Source of the DNA: Nitrosomonas cryotolerans ATCC 49181
Lineage (GTDB): Bacteria > Pseudomonadota > Gammaproteobacteria > Burkholderiales > Nitrosomonadaceae
Assembly: GCF_900143275.1 (NCBI RefSeq)
Contig: NZ_FSRO01000001.1
Coordinates: 248,001 to 312,000 of the forward strand
Length of the DNA: 64,000 nt
Direction of reading: 5' to 3'
Part shown: positions 1-9,638 of the stretch, in pieces
How positions within the stretch are numbered: position 1 is the first letter of the stretch
Layout: every line of letters begins with the position of its first letter
Translations under genes and position numbers: made by a program
Notes under the pieces: model-generated
Told to the model about the DNA's origin: nothing
What the model saw: the letters and a program-made list of their open reading frames with translations, nothing else
The model's database searches: none

Positions 1-1
1 G

Positions 2-898
2 CGGCACAGGAACGATGATCGTCCGACGCATTTTGATTATAACGGCGTTCGTTTTGGTCAAGACACACTCAATGTATTTGCCGGATTATGTGCAGTCGAT
101 ACCATAGAGCATGTCGAGATGATGATGAAAGCATTACGCGACCAAGGCCAGGTTTGTGCGCGTATGGGGGCTTATAAACCGCGCACCAGTCCTTATGCAT
201 TTCAGGGGCATGGAAAAAACTGTCTTCCTTATGTATTTGAGTTAGCAGGAAAATATGATTTAAAAGTCATTGCGATGGAGATTACGCATGAATCTCATTT
301 GGAAGAAATTAGTAAAGCACTTTATCAAACAGGTAATCCAACGGGCGTGATGCTGCAGATTGGGACGCGTAATACGCAGAATTTTGAGTTGTTGAAAATT
401 GTTGGGCGTCAGCAGAATTATCCGGTACTCATCAAACGGGGCTTTGGCATCACTCTGGATGAATCACTGAATGCGGCTGAATATCTGGCTTCCGAAGGGA
501 ATCGGAAGGTCATATTTGGTCTGCGTGGAATGAAGACGAATATGGCTGACCCACATCGTAATTTCGTAGATTTTGCGCATGTGCCAGTTGTCAAACGTCT
601 GACACGGATGCCGGTATGCATTGATCCGTCACATTCTGTTGGTGCGCGGACTCATTCACCCGATGGCATATTGGACATCATGCATGTGACGGCTCAAGGC
701 GTGATTGCCGGTGCCAATATGATACTGGTGGATTTTCATCCCGTACCCAATAAGGCGCTGGTAGACGGTCCGCAGGCATTATTAATTCGAGAATTGCCCC
801 AATTTCTGGAAGATATCCGCATTGCGCGCGAAGCTTATAACCAACGGGTTGCGTTGGCTGCACGCTATCAGAAAAAAGAGAATGATGACCTGGAGTAA
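2..898 (+). CDS. 3-deoxy-7-phosphoheptulonate (DAHP) synthase, 5'-partial
   Basis: The reading frame is open from the first bases of the window, so the start lies upstream; 298 residues are visible. The protein belongs to the DAHP synthase / KDO8P synthase (type I) aldolase family, which condenses phosphoenolpyruvate with erythrose 4-phosphate in the first step of the shikimate pathway in the cytoplasm. Visible family signatures are RMGAYKPRTSPYAFQG, the LIKRGFG lysine motif and CIDPSHS. An internal ATG at 119 is not the real start, because conserved-looking sequence continues upstream of it. A 171-bp gap separates it from ispH on the same strand. The specific isoform and its feedback regulation cannot be told from this fragment. 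Confidence 0.88.
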   Translation, partial: RHRNDDRPTHFDYNGVRFGQDTLNVFAGLCAVDTIEHVEMMMKALRDQGQVCARMGAYKPRTSPYAFQGHGKNCLPYVFELAGKYDLKVIAMEITHESHLEEISKALYQTGNPTGVMLQIGTRNTQNFELLKIVGRQQNYPVLIKRGFGITLDESLNAAEYLASEGNRKVIFGLRGMKTNMADPHRNFVDFAHVPVVKRLTRMPVCIDPSHSVGARTHSPDGILDIMHVTAQGVIAGANMILVDFHPVPNKALVDGPQALLIRELPQFLEDIRIAREAYNQRVALAARYQKKENDDLE

Positions 899-1069
899 AA
901 TATCTGCAATGCCAACTTGACTGGATGCGAGCGATTCATTCAAGCTGATATGGCTGTCGTTATATATTCAGAAGAGACGCCTGTGGTTGGCGTATAGTCA
1001 ATGTGATTGCCCTTAGCGTCTAGATATTCACTGATGACTGATGGATGCCCATTTTATGGAGAATAATAA

Positions 1070-2017
1070 ATGATTAAAGTATTGCTCGCGAATCCCAGAG
1101 GTTTTTGTGCAGGAGTCGATCGTGCAATTGAGATTGTCGAGCGCGCGTTGGCAACGCATGGTGCCCCGATTTATGTACGCCATGAAGTGGTACACAATCG
1201 TTTTGTCGTAGAAAATCTGGAAAAAAAAGGTGCCGTGTTTGTCGAGAATCTGGATGAAGTTCCTCAGGACAGTATCCTGATTTTTAGTGCACATGGTGTT
1301 TCTCATGCAGTGAGACAAGAGGCTGCATCGCGCAAGTTGAAAGTGTTTGATGCGACCTGTCCGTTGGTGACCAAGGTGCATGTAGAAGTCGCAAAAATGC
1401 GCAGGGATGGAAAAGAAATCGTTATGATCGGTCATCAGGGCCATCCAGAAGTTGAAGGGACGATGGGGCAGATTGAGAGCAAGGATAAAGGGATGTATCT
1501 GGTGGAAACTGAGCGGGATGTCGATGCGCTGCAAGTAAAGGACGCCGCTAATTTAACTTATGTTACTCAGACCACTTTATCGGTGGATGATGCCACGCGT
1601 GTGATAGAAGCATTGAAAAAGCGTTTTCCGATGATTACAGGTCCTAAAAAAGATGATATTTGTTATGCAACACAAAATCGTCAGGATGCGGTTAAGAAGA
1701 TGATCGGACAATGTGATCTGGTGATTGTAGTGGGCTCTCCTAATAGTTCAAATTCCAATCGCTTATGTGAAGTAGCACGTAACGCTTACGTGGAGGCCTA
1801 TATGGTCGACAGCGCCTCTCAATTACAAGAAGAATGGTTTATAGGAAAGAGTCGTGTGGGTATTACCGCTGGAGCCTCTGCTCCGGAAATATTAGTGCAG
1901 CAAGTGATATCCCGTCTCAAGGAAATAGGAACCGCGCAAACGGGCGAGGAAGTGATGATCAGTGAATTGAGTGGTGTTGTGGAGTCGGTCGTGTTTCCAT
2001 TACCCAAGACTACTTGA
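1070..2017 (+). CDS. ispH: 4-hydroxy-3-methylbut-2-enyl diphosphate reductase
   Basis: IspH (LytB) catalyses the last step of the MEP isoprenoid pathway, reducing HMBPP to IPP and DMAPP with a 4Fe-4S cluster. The 315-residue length is normal for the family. The three cluster cysteines are visible at about C13 (NPRGFCAG), C97 (FDATCPL) and C198 (DDICYA), with the proton-relay glutamate E127 in HPEVEG and the substrate-binding [10 protein letters not shown] stretch. The start follows a GGAG-type ribosome binding site a few bases upstream. The gene ends 31 bp before the end of the convergent thiO. Confidence 0.97.
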   Translation: MIKVLLANPRGFCAGVDRAIEIVERALATHGAPIYVRHEVVHNRFVVENLEKKGAVFVENLDEVPQDSILIFSAHGVSHAVRQEAASRKLKVFDATCPLVTKVHVEVAKMRRDGKEIVMIGHQGHPEVEGTMGQIESKDKGMYLVETERDVDALQVKDAANLTYVTQTTLSVDDATRVIEALKKRFPMITGPKKDDICYATQNRQDAVKKMIGQCDLVIVVGSPNSSNSNRLCEVARNAYVEAYMVDSASQLQEEWFIGKSRVGITAGASAPEILVQQVISRLKEIGTAQTGEEVMISELSGVVESVVFPLPKTT

Positions 2018-2048
2018 TTCAATGGCGTCAATAGATATCAATATTAAA

Positions 2049-3104
2049 TCAACGTGTTTGCCATCCCATTTGATAGGGAGCTGTATCAAATGGCTGCGGT
2101 GTGCCTGTCATTTCATTTAATAGAATTTCTGCGCTCGCGGGTGCCATCGTGACGCCATATCGGAAGTGCCCGCAGTTGATATAGAGATTATTGAGTAGCG
2201 GGTGTTTCCCGATGGTAGGGATATTATGGGGTGAAGCCGGACGCAGCCCGGCCCAGTGTCGTATTATTGGCATGTCCTGCAGTAATGGTAATAATATGGT
2301 TGCGCGTTTCAATAAATCCTCGCGTGCAATGCGGGTTGTTTGCTTATTAAAGCCGACATCTTCTAATGTGCTGCCCACTAATACATGGCCATCGCGACGC
2401 GGAATAAGATATAGATTTTGCTGTAATAGCAGGGTGCGTACAGGGGGAGTAGCAAATTTGAATAGGAGCATCTGTCCCCGGATCGGTTTGATATCCAGCC
2501 CGAACGCCTGTGCTCCCAGAATTTCTTTGCTCCAGGCTCCGGCTGTCACAATATAATAATCCGCATGCCACCTGCCGGATGAAGTTGCCAGGGCGTTGAC
2601 CCGTCTCCTTGTAACCATGACATTGTGGACTGTGCAATATTCAACGATTCGCCCGCCCAGTGTAATGACCCGATGCTGTAATGCGCGTAGTAAACGCGGG
2701 CTGCGTACCTGTGCAATATCTGGTAAAAATAGTGCTTGTCCTGGTTCTGCGTGATGATGCAGCTGCATTCCATGTGCCGCACACCAGTGTTGTGCAGCCT
2801 GTGAATTATAGGGCGGCAGTACTTGCATGCCGCTTACTTCATATTCAGCATCAATATTTGTGGCATGCTGCAACGCGTTAATCCATGCCGGGAATAGGCG
2901 GGCACTATAACTGGTGAGGCGGGTTACATCATCGCTATAGTGCCATGGACAAAGGGGTGACAAGATTCCACCACCCGCCCACGATGATTCTTGTCCTGCC
3001 TCATTACGTTCGAGTATCGTAACCGTTGCGCCCTGTGTCAATAGCCGTTCTGCTGTGGCCAATCCAATGATCCCAGCGCCAATTATAATGACATCCTGTT
3101 TCAT
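2049..3104 (-). CDS. thiO: Glycine oxidase ThiO-type FAD-dependent oxidoreductase
   Basis: This DAO-family flavoprotein probably oxidises glycine to iminoacetate (dehydroglycine) for the thiazole moiety of thiamine. The N-terminus MKQDVIIIGAGIIGLATAE is the FAD-binding Rossmann motif (GxGxxG), and the C-terminal part has the family's GLRPASPHNIPTIG segment. The ATG at 3104 (351 residues) is preferred: the frame is open upstream to 3305, but that extension is not conserved-looking and precedes the FAD motif. No thiS, thiG or thiC lies beside it and no TPP riboswitch was recognised upstream. A related amino-acid oxidase specificity cannot be excluded. Confidence 0.85.
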   Translation of the reverse strand: MKQDVIIIGAGIIGLATAERLLTQGATVTILERNEAGQESSWAGGGILSPLCPWHYSDDVTRLTSYSARLFPAWINALQHATNIDAEYEVSGMQVLPPYNSQAAQHWCAAHGMQLHHHAEPGQALFLPDIAQVRSPRLLRALQHRVITLGGRIVEYCTVHNVMVTRRRVNALATSSGRWHADYYIVTAGAWSKEILGAQAFGLDIKPIRGQMLLFKFATPPVRTLLLQQNLYLIPRRDGHVLVGSTLEDVGFNKQTTRIAREDLLKRATILLPLLQDMPIIRHWAGLRPASPHNIPTIGKHPLLNNLYINCGHFRYGVTMAPASAEILLNEMTGTPQPFDTAPYQMGWQTR

Positions 3105-3361
3105 TACACTTTGGCTGCTCATTTTGCGTATAAATCCATGCATGATACGCCAGTTGTCAGTGATATTTCGATGTGCTGCCAGGCAGCTGATATGAGTAGC
3201 AGTTATTCTGGGCTGAAATATTTTATGAAGGTGAGGCGGAGATGAAGCCCGGCGTGTTAAATTCAAGCTTATTAGGATGATAGCCGTTAGTATTGGGCAA
3301 CCCATTGCGCCGGGTACAGGACTGGTGACGGGTAGAAAATTTTGTCGGAGTATTTATAATA

Positions 3362-3772
3362 ATGGGAAAGAAACAGAGCATCAAACAGATTAAACAAAGC
3401 GGTTTTACATTGATTGAAGTAATGATTGTCGTCGCGATCATCGGAATTCTGACAACACTGGCTTACCCGTCCTATCAGCAATACATGATCAGAACACACC
3501 GTGCAGCGGCTCAAACACAAATGATGGATATTGCCAATCGTCAACAGCAGTTTTTATTAATGAATCGAAGTTATGCGGACAAGGCAACGCTGGAAGCCAG
3601 TGGGTTTAGTCTGCCAGCGGATATCAGCAGTAAGTATAGTTATACTATTGTGCTTGGCGGTGGTGCTTCTCCTTCCTATACATTGACCTTTATACCGAGT
3701 GGTTCACAAGTAAGCGATGGCAATCTGGTCATGACGCATGAGGGAGAAAAAACGCCTGCGGATAAATGGTAA
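3362..3772 (+). CDS. pilE: Type IV pilus minor pilin, PilE/ComP-like (cluster A)
   Basis: This is a 136-residue prepilin with a 14-residue basic leader and a class III cleavage site G14|FTLIE, including Glu at mature position 5. A roughly 25-residue hydrophobic helix (VMIVVAIIGILTTLAY) and the YQQYMIRTHRAAAQ segment follow. The C-terminal ending TPADKW is typical of the minor pilins grouped with PilE/ComP. The protein contains no cysteine, so the disulfide-bounded D-region of most pilins is absent. It is the first gene of a same-strand cluster, and its stop overlaps the possible pilV start at 3766. A TATAAT-like sequence at about 3354 and GGAG upstream could serve initiation. Confidence 0.88.
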   Translation: MGKKQSIKQIKQSGFTLIEVMIVVAIIGILTTLAYPSYQQYMIRTHRAAAQTQMMDIANRQQQFLLMNRSYADKATLEASGFSLPADISSKYSYTIVLGGGASPSYTLTFIPSGSQVSDGNLVMTHEGEKTPADKW

Positions 3773-4359
3773 TCAGGTCAATGAATGTTGTATTTTTTCC
3801 GCCGGTCATGCACCGGATGCGTGGCGTGTCTCTGATCGAAGTTCTGGTAACGATTGTGATTCTGGCTATCGGCCTTTTGGGCCTTGCGGGTTTGCAATTA
3901 CGTCTGCAATCTTCCGAAATTGAGGCCTATCAGCGGACACACGCGCTGATATTGCTTGAAGATATGGCTAATAGAATAGCCGCTAATCGTAAGAATGCGG
4001 CAAGCTATGTCACCGATCTGGTAGGCACAGGCGATAGCCAGCCTGATATCTGCTTGGGAAGCGGCCAAAGTTTTGATATCTGTCAATGGAGTCATGCCCT
4101 GCAAGGCGCTGCTGAACAATCAGCATCCTCCAGCAATGTGGGTGCGATGATCGGGGCCCGTGGTTGTATTGAGAGTTTAGGTACTGCTGATCAATTCATG
4201 ATTACCGTTGCATGGCAAGGATTGACCCCCATTCAAGCCTCTACATCTCGCTGTGGGGCAGGTTTATACAATGGCGCAGCCGGGTCAAGCTGTGTGAATG
4301 ATCTGTGTCGGCGCACGATGAGTACAATTGTGCGCATTGCAGATCTGGGATCATTATGA
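3766..4359 (+). CDS. pilV: Type IV pilus modification / minor pilin PilV (cluster A)
   Basis: This prepilin-like protein (197 residues from the ATG at 3766, or 192 from the ATG at 3781) has a cleavage site G|VSLIEV followed by the PilV-type hydrophobic helix VTIVILAIGLLGLAGLQ. PilV works with PilW, PilX and PilE to prime pilus assembly and to place PilY1 at the tip in the Pseudomonas system. The residue after the cleavage glycine is Val rather than the usual Phe. Several cysteines in the C-terminal half suggest disulfides in the exported domain. The start overlaps pilE by 7 bp if 3766 is used. The stop overlaps the pilW start as ATGA, indicating translational coupling. Confidence 0.87.
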   Translation: MVIRSMNVVFFPPVMHRMRGVSLIEVLVTIVILAIGLLGLAGLQLRLQSSEIEAYQRTHALILLEDMANRIAANRKNAASYVTDLVGTGDSQPDICLGSGQSFDICQWSHALQGAAEQSASSSNVGAMIGARGCIESLGTADQFMITVAWQGLTPIQASTSRCGAGLYNGAAGSSCVNDLCRRTMSTIVRIADLGSL

Positions 4360-5429
4360 AGCCCGGGAGCAGTATCCTGTCGACGATACCATCTGGTCGT
4401 CGTCCGCATTTTCAACAGACGGGTTTTTCGCTGATTGAATTAATGATTTCCATTACGCTGGGTTTATTGGTCATGACAGCCGTACTGGCGCTTTATCTGA
4501 ATTTATCGCGCAGTAATGCGGAATTAGCCAAAATGAACCGGCAAATTGAAAATGGCCGGTTTACCATTCAACTATTACAGCAGGAATTATGGCATGCGGG
4601 TTTTTGGGATACTTATGTGCCACCTTCGCCCGCATTAATGCCGCCAACGGCCATACCGAATCCGTGCGTGGGGTTTTCCAGTTGGAGTGCTGCCGATATT
4701 GCGAATATCTATGCTATTCCGGTGCAGGGCTATGTGGCGGGGGGCACGTTGCCGGCGGCGTGTGCCGGTATTATCAACAACCTGCAATCCGATTCAGATG
4801 TACTGGTCATCCGATATGCGGCAACTTGCGTAGCGGGTACCGCCAACTGCGAAAACTACAATGCCGGTAAGCTTTATTTACAAACACAATCTTGTGTCAA
4901 TATCAGTCATGCAAACTATGTCGCTAGCGCAGAAAATGTACCCGTACTGGGCACGCCCGGAACGGGGGTATATCGGAAAGACTGCACGACACCTGCCGAT
5001 CGGCGTAAATTAATCACGTCCATTTTTTATGTACGCAATTATTCAGTGACCGCAGGTGATGATATTCCAACGCTCATGCGCGCTGATCTGGATTCGTATG
5101 GCGGTAGTGTCGTGATGCAGGCGGGACAGCCGATGATAGAAGGTATTCAGAGTCTCAAACTGGAATATGGCCGGGATATCGATGATGACGGCAGTGCCGA
5201 TAGCTTCAGTGATTGTAGTGCCTGTACGGCCACCGACTGGGCCAATATTGTGGCTGTTCGTATTTATGTTCTGGCGCGTAATCTGGAGGCCTCGTCAGGT
5301 TATGCCGAGAATAAATCTTATACGCTTGGATCGACCATTCTGGGGCCTTTTAATGATGGATTCATGCGTCACGTCTATACCAGCTATGTTCGCCTGATTA
5401 ATCCTTCTGGTCGAAAAGAAAAACCATGA
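4356..5429 (+). CDS. pilW: Type IV pilus minor pilin PilW (cluster A)
   Basis: A 357-residue PilW-family minor pilin. The ATG at 4356 lies in an ATGA overlap with the pilV stop and is preferred to an in-frame ATG further upstream at 4305. The leader ends at G23, followed by FSLIELMISITLGLLVMTAV, and then by the PilW-typical RQIENGRFTIQLLQQELWHAGFW region. The remainder is a large exported domain with paired cysteines. PilW is thought to act in the tip/initiation complex with PilV, PilX and PilY1. It overlaps pilX by ATGA at 5426. Confidence 0.88.
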   Translation: MKPGSSILSTIPSGRRPHFQQTGFSLIELMISITLGLLVMTAVLALYLNLSRSNAELAKMNRQIENGRFTIQLLQQELWHAGFWDTYVPPSPALMPPTAIPNPCVGFSSWSAADIANIYAIPVQGYVAGGTLPAACAGIINNLQSDSDVLVIRYAATCVAGTANCENYNAGKLYLQTQSCVNISHANYVASAENVPVLGTPGTGVYRKDCTTPADRRKLITSIFYVRNYSVTAGDDIPTLMRADLDSYGGSVVMQAGQPMIEGIQSLKLEYGRDIDDDGSADSFSDCSACTATDWANIVAVRIYVLARNLEASSGYAENKSYTLGSTILGPFNDGFMRHVYTSYVRLINPSGRKEKP

Positions 5430-5926
5430 TAACGCATGAGGTTACTGCCAAGGAACGGGGGGCGACTCTGGTCGTTGGATTAATCATGCTGGTCGTGATT
5501 ACGCTGCTGACTGTTTCCGCCTTTAGACTGACCGGGGGAAACCTCAAGGCAGTAGGAAACATGCAATTCAGGAATGAAGCGATTGCTGCGGCGAACATGG
5601 CGATTGAGCAGATGATAAACATTCATTTCGCCACGCTGAATCCTGCTGATTACCCTACACTCATCAACGTCGATATTGATCAGAACGATATTGTTGACTA
5701 CGTTGTCAGCGTTAGAGTCCCAACCTGTATCAAAGCCATACCTGCATCGGTCAATTTTTCGGAACTGAGCGGGGTGAATGCCAATATCACAAATTCCGGT
5801 GATTACCTGACCTTATGGGAAATTGAAGTAAACGTGGAGAATCAGGCAACCGGTGCTTCAATCATAGCTAAGCAGGGCATCAATAAGCGTTTGACGCTGA
5901 GCGAATATATTATTTCCACGTGTTAA
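5426..5926 (+). CDS. pilX: Type IV pilus assembly protein PilX (cluster A)
   Basis: A 166-residue PilX-like protein. The N-terminus has RGATLVVGLIMLVVITLLTVSA, the usual PilX transmembrane helix that lacks the Glu5 of other pilins. After the helix comes a charged helical segment (NMQFRNEAIAAANMAIEQM). PilX-type minor pilins cap or prime the pilus and interact with PilY1. Its start overlaps the pilW stop (ATGA), and pilY1 follows after 22 bp with a GGGGGAAG ribosome binding site. Sequence similarity to the PilX of the second cluster is low beyond the helix. Confidence 0.83.
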   Translation: MITHEVTAKERGATLVVGLIMLVVITLLTVSAFRLTGGNLKAVGNMQFRNEAIAAANMAIEQMINIHFATLNPADYPTLINVDIDQNDIVDYVVSVRVPTCIKAIPASVNFSELSGVNANITNSGDYLTLWEIEVNVENQATGASIIAKQGINKRLTLSEYIISTC

Positions 5927-5948
5927 GTCAATCAGGCTAGGGGGAAGC

Positions 5949-8900
5949 ATGTGCACTGTATGGAGAAAGCTCTTATTAGGGATTAGCCTGGCGAGTTTGA
6001 GTCTGGTTTCGGTAGCAGAAGATATTGATTTATTTGCAGGAGTTGCTCCGTCCGCTGTCGAGGATAAAGCGAATATATTGATTGTGCTGGATAATACAGC
6101 TAACTGGAATCAGGCGTTCACGAATGAGGTAGCGGCATTGGTTGCCGTATTCAATGGTCTGGAAGCAGACCGATTCAAAGTTGGCCTGATGATGTTCAGT
6201 GAAACGGGGGGAGATAACCGCAATCCGGATGGCGGGTATATACGTGCCGCCACACGTTTGATGGATACAGCAAATAAAGTGCTCTATCGGGATCTATTCG
6301 TTGGCCTGGATCGGACTGATGATAAATCTAATGGCGGTAAGTTGGCTTTAGCGATGGCTGAGGCGTATTATTATTTTTCAGGCGAGCAGGCTTATGCCGG
6401 TCACAATAAGGCCAAGCGGGATTATGCGGGTAATTTATCCGGGACAAAAGCAGATAACGCGGTGTATGCGCTCGCGGGTAATGCGTTTGATTCTGCAACG
6501 GCAACCAAATATAAAAGTCCGGTTGAATCGGGCTGCCAGAAAAACTTTATTATTTATATCAGTAATGGCGCGGTGCAGGATAACAGTTCTGATACAACTC
6601 GAGCAAATACTCAACTGACTGCACTGGGTGGTAATACAAGAGAAATTCCCCTTTCTCCTGGCGGGTCTCAATCGAATGCCGCTGATGAGTGGGCACGATT
6701 TATGGCAGCAGATGCGAGCACTCGGATTGTTACCTATACAGTGGATGTGGACCCGGTTCTGAATGGTCAGGGCCCTGGGTTTACCGCCCTGCTGAAAAGT
6801 ATGGCTGGTAACGGCCGGGGAAAATATTTTTCGGTTGATTCTTCGGTGGATAATGGCATACAAATCATGACTGCGCTTAATAGGATCTTCTCTGAAATTC
6901 AATCCGTTAATAGTGTGTTCGCTTCAGCTGGCCTGCCGATCAGCGTGAATACCCAGAGCACATTCTTGAACCAGGTATTTATTGGCATGTTTCGGCCGGA
7001 TGCGAGTGCGGCTCCCCGCTGGCATGGAAACCTGAAACAATATCAATTCAAAGTAGGGATATCTGGTGAGGGCTTATCCCTTAATCTGGCGGATGCAGAC
7101 GATGTGTTGGCGATTAATAGCAATACCGGTTTTATCACGCAATGCGCGCGTAGTTTCTGGACACCCAGTACGGATAATATGGATAGTTACTGGGCTTTTA
7201 ATCCACAAGGCCTGTGTACGACGATTGCTAATTCGGCACAATCGAATACGCCGGATGGGGAAATTGTGGAAAAAGGCGCGGTAGGGTATCAATTACGAGC
7301 TATGGCGCCCTCCTCGCGTACCATCAAAACCTGCAATCCGGATAGCTGCACGGGACTAGTTAATTTTGATACCACCAATACCGCCATTACGTCTACTCTA
7401 TTGAAAGCAGCCAATGATACGGAACGAACCCGGATTATCAACTGGTCGCGCGGGATGGATGTGAACGATGAGAATAATAATGGCAATTTCGAAGAAATGA
7501 GACCTTCTGTGCACGGCGACATTGTGCACTCCCGTCCACTGGCGATTGATTATGGAAATAGTATTGGTGTCGTCGTATTTTATGGCGCTAACGATGGCAT
7601 GTTGCATGCGGTTAATGGTAATCAATCCACTAATATCGGCAGCTATTTGCCTGGGAGTGAATTGTGGTCGTTTATCGCGCCAGAGCATTATGGGAAACTG
7701 AAGCGTATTTATGATAACAGTCCGGCCATTACATTACCCAGTGTGAATGACGGGACAGCCAAGCCTTATTTCTTTGATGGGCCGGTTACCGGACACAAAG
7801 AGAATGAGACTGTTTGGATATATGCAACGCAGCGAAGAGGGGGGCGAATGATTTATGCGCTGGATGCCAGCACGCCCATCGATGTGCGTCTGAAATGGCG
7901 TCAGGGGTGCCCCAATTTAAGCGATGATACCGGCTGTACTGCGAGCGAGTTTATTCAAATGGGTCAAACCTGGTCGGCCGCCAAGATTATAAAATCATCG
8001 GGCTATGTTTCCGGCGAGACACCCAAACCAATGCTGATCATGGGTGGTGGATATGATCTCTGCGAAGACGGCGGCGCTGATAGTGATCTGAATAGTTGCA
8101 CCTCTCCTAAAGGCAATCGGGTTTTTGTATTGGACGCGGATAGTGGTGTCTTACTGAAAGCATTTCCAACTAATCGCAGTGTGGTGGGAGATATTACCAT
8201 CGTAACCAATGTGATTACGGGATTGGCTGATTATGCCTATGCGGCGGATACAGGAGGTAATCTCTACCGGATTACGATGGGTTCAGCCGCACCGGAAAGC
8301 TGGACAATGACACGGATTGCCGCGCTGGGATGCAGTACAACTCACTGTCCTGGTGGTGTCGCTAACCGCAAGTTTCTATTTGCCCCTGAAGTCGTTGTCA
8401 CGCCCGATTTTAATGCTGTTTTAATTGGTTCGGGTGATCGTGAACATCCCTTGCTGAAGCATACGACAACAGCCGGTGTAGATAATGCTTTTTTTATGCT
8501 GAAAGATAAGCCCACCGATACGAATTGGTGGTCCAGCGAAGCCGGTCATTGTGAATCCTTGGCATTAGCCTGTATGGCTTCACTCCTGGAAATCGATCCG
8601 GACAGTACCACGATGCCGACTGAAGCGGCATTGAATGCGAAAAAGGGTTGGTATCTGGCCTTGGGTGCGGAGAATAGCCTGCATGATAAAGAACAGGTCG
8701 TGACGACGGCAGTCGTTGTACTGGGGGTGCTCTCTTTCAGTACGCATACGCCAACCAGACAGGATCCGGAGAGCTGTGGGTCCGATTTGGGCCTGGCGCG
8801 TGTTTATAACCTCAATTTTCTGGATTCTAGTCCCGTAGGTGCTACCCGGAGTACGGTCATTACCGGTGGTGGCCTGCCGCCATCGCCCGTATCCGGTATG

Positions 8901-9056
8901 GTGAACGTCAGGAATCCGAATACCGGGACAGTGATCGCCGTGCCTTTTATTATTGGCACCCATCCGGATTCTGTGCTGGAAGGATTATCACCTGCGCCTG
9001 CGGTGACGCCCGCCCGCTCTAAATCGAGAGCTTATTGGTTTTTGCAGCAACAATAA
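5949..9056 (+). CDS. pilY1: PilY1-like pilus tip protein with degenerate metal sites (cluster A)
   Basis: A 1035-residue secreted protein with a signal peptide (hydrophobic LLLGISLASLSLVSVA, likely cleavage after SVA). The N-terminal half is a von Willebrand A-like domain, and the C-terminal half (about residues 520-900) is the PilY1 beta-propeller with VFYGANDGMLHAVNG. PilY1 sits at the pilus tip and controls extension/retraction, adhesion and surface sensing. The MIDAS motif DxSxS is replaced by DNTAN. The propeller calcium loop DxNxDGxxD is replaced by TNVITGLAD before YAYAADTGGNLYRI. It is therefore a PilY1 family member with probable loss of both metal sites. fimT follows 18 bp downstream. 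Confidence 0.85.
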   Translation: MCTVWRKLLLGISLASLSLVSVAEDIDLFAGVAPSAVEDKANILIVLDNTANWNQAFTNEVAALVAVFNGLEADRFKVGLMMFSETGGDNRNPDGGYIRAATRLMDTANKVLYRDLFVGLDRTDDKSNGGKLALAMAEAYYYFSGEQAYAGHNKAKRDYAGNLSGTKADNAVYALAGNAFDSATATKYKSPVESGCQKNFIIYISNGAVQDNSSDTTRANTQLTALGGNTREIPLSPGGSQSNAADEWARFMAADASTRIVTYTVDVDPVLNGQGPGFTALLKSMAGNGRGKYFSVDSSVDNGIQIMTALNRIFSEIQSVNSVFASAGLPISVNTQSTFLNQVFIGMFRPDASAAPRWHGNLKQYQFKVGISGEGLSLNLADADDVLAINSNTGFITQCARSFWTPSTDNMDSYWAFNPQGLCTTIANSAQSNTPDGEIVEKGAVGYQLRAMAPSSRTIKTCNPDSCTGLVNFDTTNTAITSTLLKAANDTERTRIINWSRGMDVNDENNNGNFEEMRPSVHGDIVHSRPLAIDYGNSIGVVVFYGANDGMLHAVNGNQSTNIGSYLPGSELWSFIAPEHYGKLKRIYDNSPAITLPSVNDGTAKPYFFDGPVTGHKENETVWIYATQRRGGRMIYALDASTPIDVRLKWRQGCPNLSDDTGCTASEFIQMGQTWSAAKIIKSSGYVSGETPKPMLIMGGGYDLCEDGGADSDLNSCTSPKGNRVFVLDADSGVLLKAFPTNRSVVGDITIVTNVITGLADYAYAADTGGNLYRITMGSAAPESWTMTRIAALGCSTTHCPGGVANRKFLFAPEVVVTPDFNAVLIGSGDREHPLLKHTTTAGVDNAFFMLKDKPTDTNWWSSEAGHCESLALACMASLLEIDPDSTTMPTEAALNAKKGWYLALGAENSLHDKEQVVTTAVVVLGVLSFSTHTPTRQDPESCGSDLGLARVYNLNFLDSSPVGATRSTVITGGGLPPSPVSGMVNVRNPNTGTVIAVPFIIGTHPDSVLEGLSPAPAVTPARSKSRAYWFLQQQ

Positions 9057-9074
9057 ATGTGATCAGTAAAAATA

Positions 9075-9638
9075 GTGATGATCGACATCGATAAACAGGT
9101 TTCTTCTGAGCGTGGAGTGACTTTGATTGAATTACTGGTGGCTTTGTCTATCCTGGCTATTTTATTAGCCGTGGGCGTACCTGCGCTGAGCCAGTTCTCA
9201 GTCAATAGCCGATTGAGTCATTATGCGAATTCAATTTTTTCCGATCTGGCGCTGGCAAGATCAGAAGCAATTAAACGGAATCGTCGCGTGGTGCTGTGTA
9301 AAAGCTCAGACGGGTTGGCTTGTACCAATATAGGGGATTGGAGTCAGGGCTGGATCGTATTTGCTGATTTGGATAATGATGCGAATAGAGATAGCGGAGA
9401 TTTGATTATACATAAGATGCCCGCATTCGCCCTCGGCCATCGTCTGACGGGAAACAGCCAGATCGATAGTTATGTCTCTTATGATTCACAGGGGATGACC
9501 CGGCTCGTCGGTGGTTCTTTTCAAGCGGGTACCTTCACACTGTGTCCGCCGGCACCGGCTGCTGCCGGTATCGGACGTGAGGTTATATTGAGCGGCAGCG
9601 GCCGAGCGCGCGTTGTTAAAATCGCCAGTTGCTCATAA
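9075..9638 (+). CDS. fimT: FimT/GspH-family minor pilin (cluster A)
   Basis: A 187-residue prepilin: leader of 14 residues, cleavage G14|VTLIELLVAL, then the GspH/FimT domain signature NRRVVLCKSSDG...WSQGWIVFAD.DND. The C-terminus carries GSGRARVVK followed by a terminal Cys. The GRxR motif is the DNA-binding signature described for FimT proteins that act in natural transformation in Legionella and Xanthomonas, so a DNA-uptake role is possible here (inference). It is the last gene of the first pilin cluster and is followed by a 276-bp gap before the second fimT. Confidence 0.87.
   Translation: MMIDIDKQVSSERGVTLIELLVALSILAILLAVGVPALSQFSVNSRLSHYANSIFSDLALARSEAIKRNRRVVLCKSSDGLACTNIGDWSQGWIVFADLDNDANRDSGDLIIHKMPAFALGHRLTGNSQIDSYVSYDSQGMTRLVGGSFQAGTFTLCPPAPAAAGIGREVILSGSGRARVVKIASCS

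Noticed and set aside
1028-1534. 168-codon open frame antisense to ispH
   Set aside because: It lies wholly opposite a confident gene, has no recognisable domain and an atypical Phe/His/Cys-rich composition; treated as a shadow.
3105-3361. Possible TPP riboswitch or extended N-terminus for thiO
   Set aside because: The conserved thi-box segments were not found, and the extended frame upstream of the FAD motif does not look like protein of the family.
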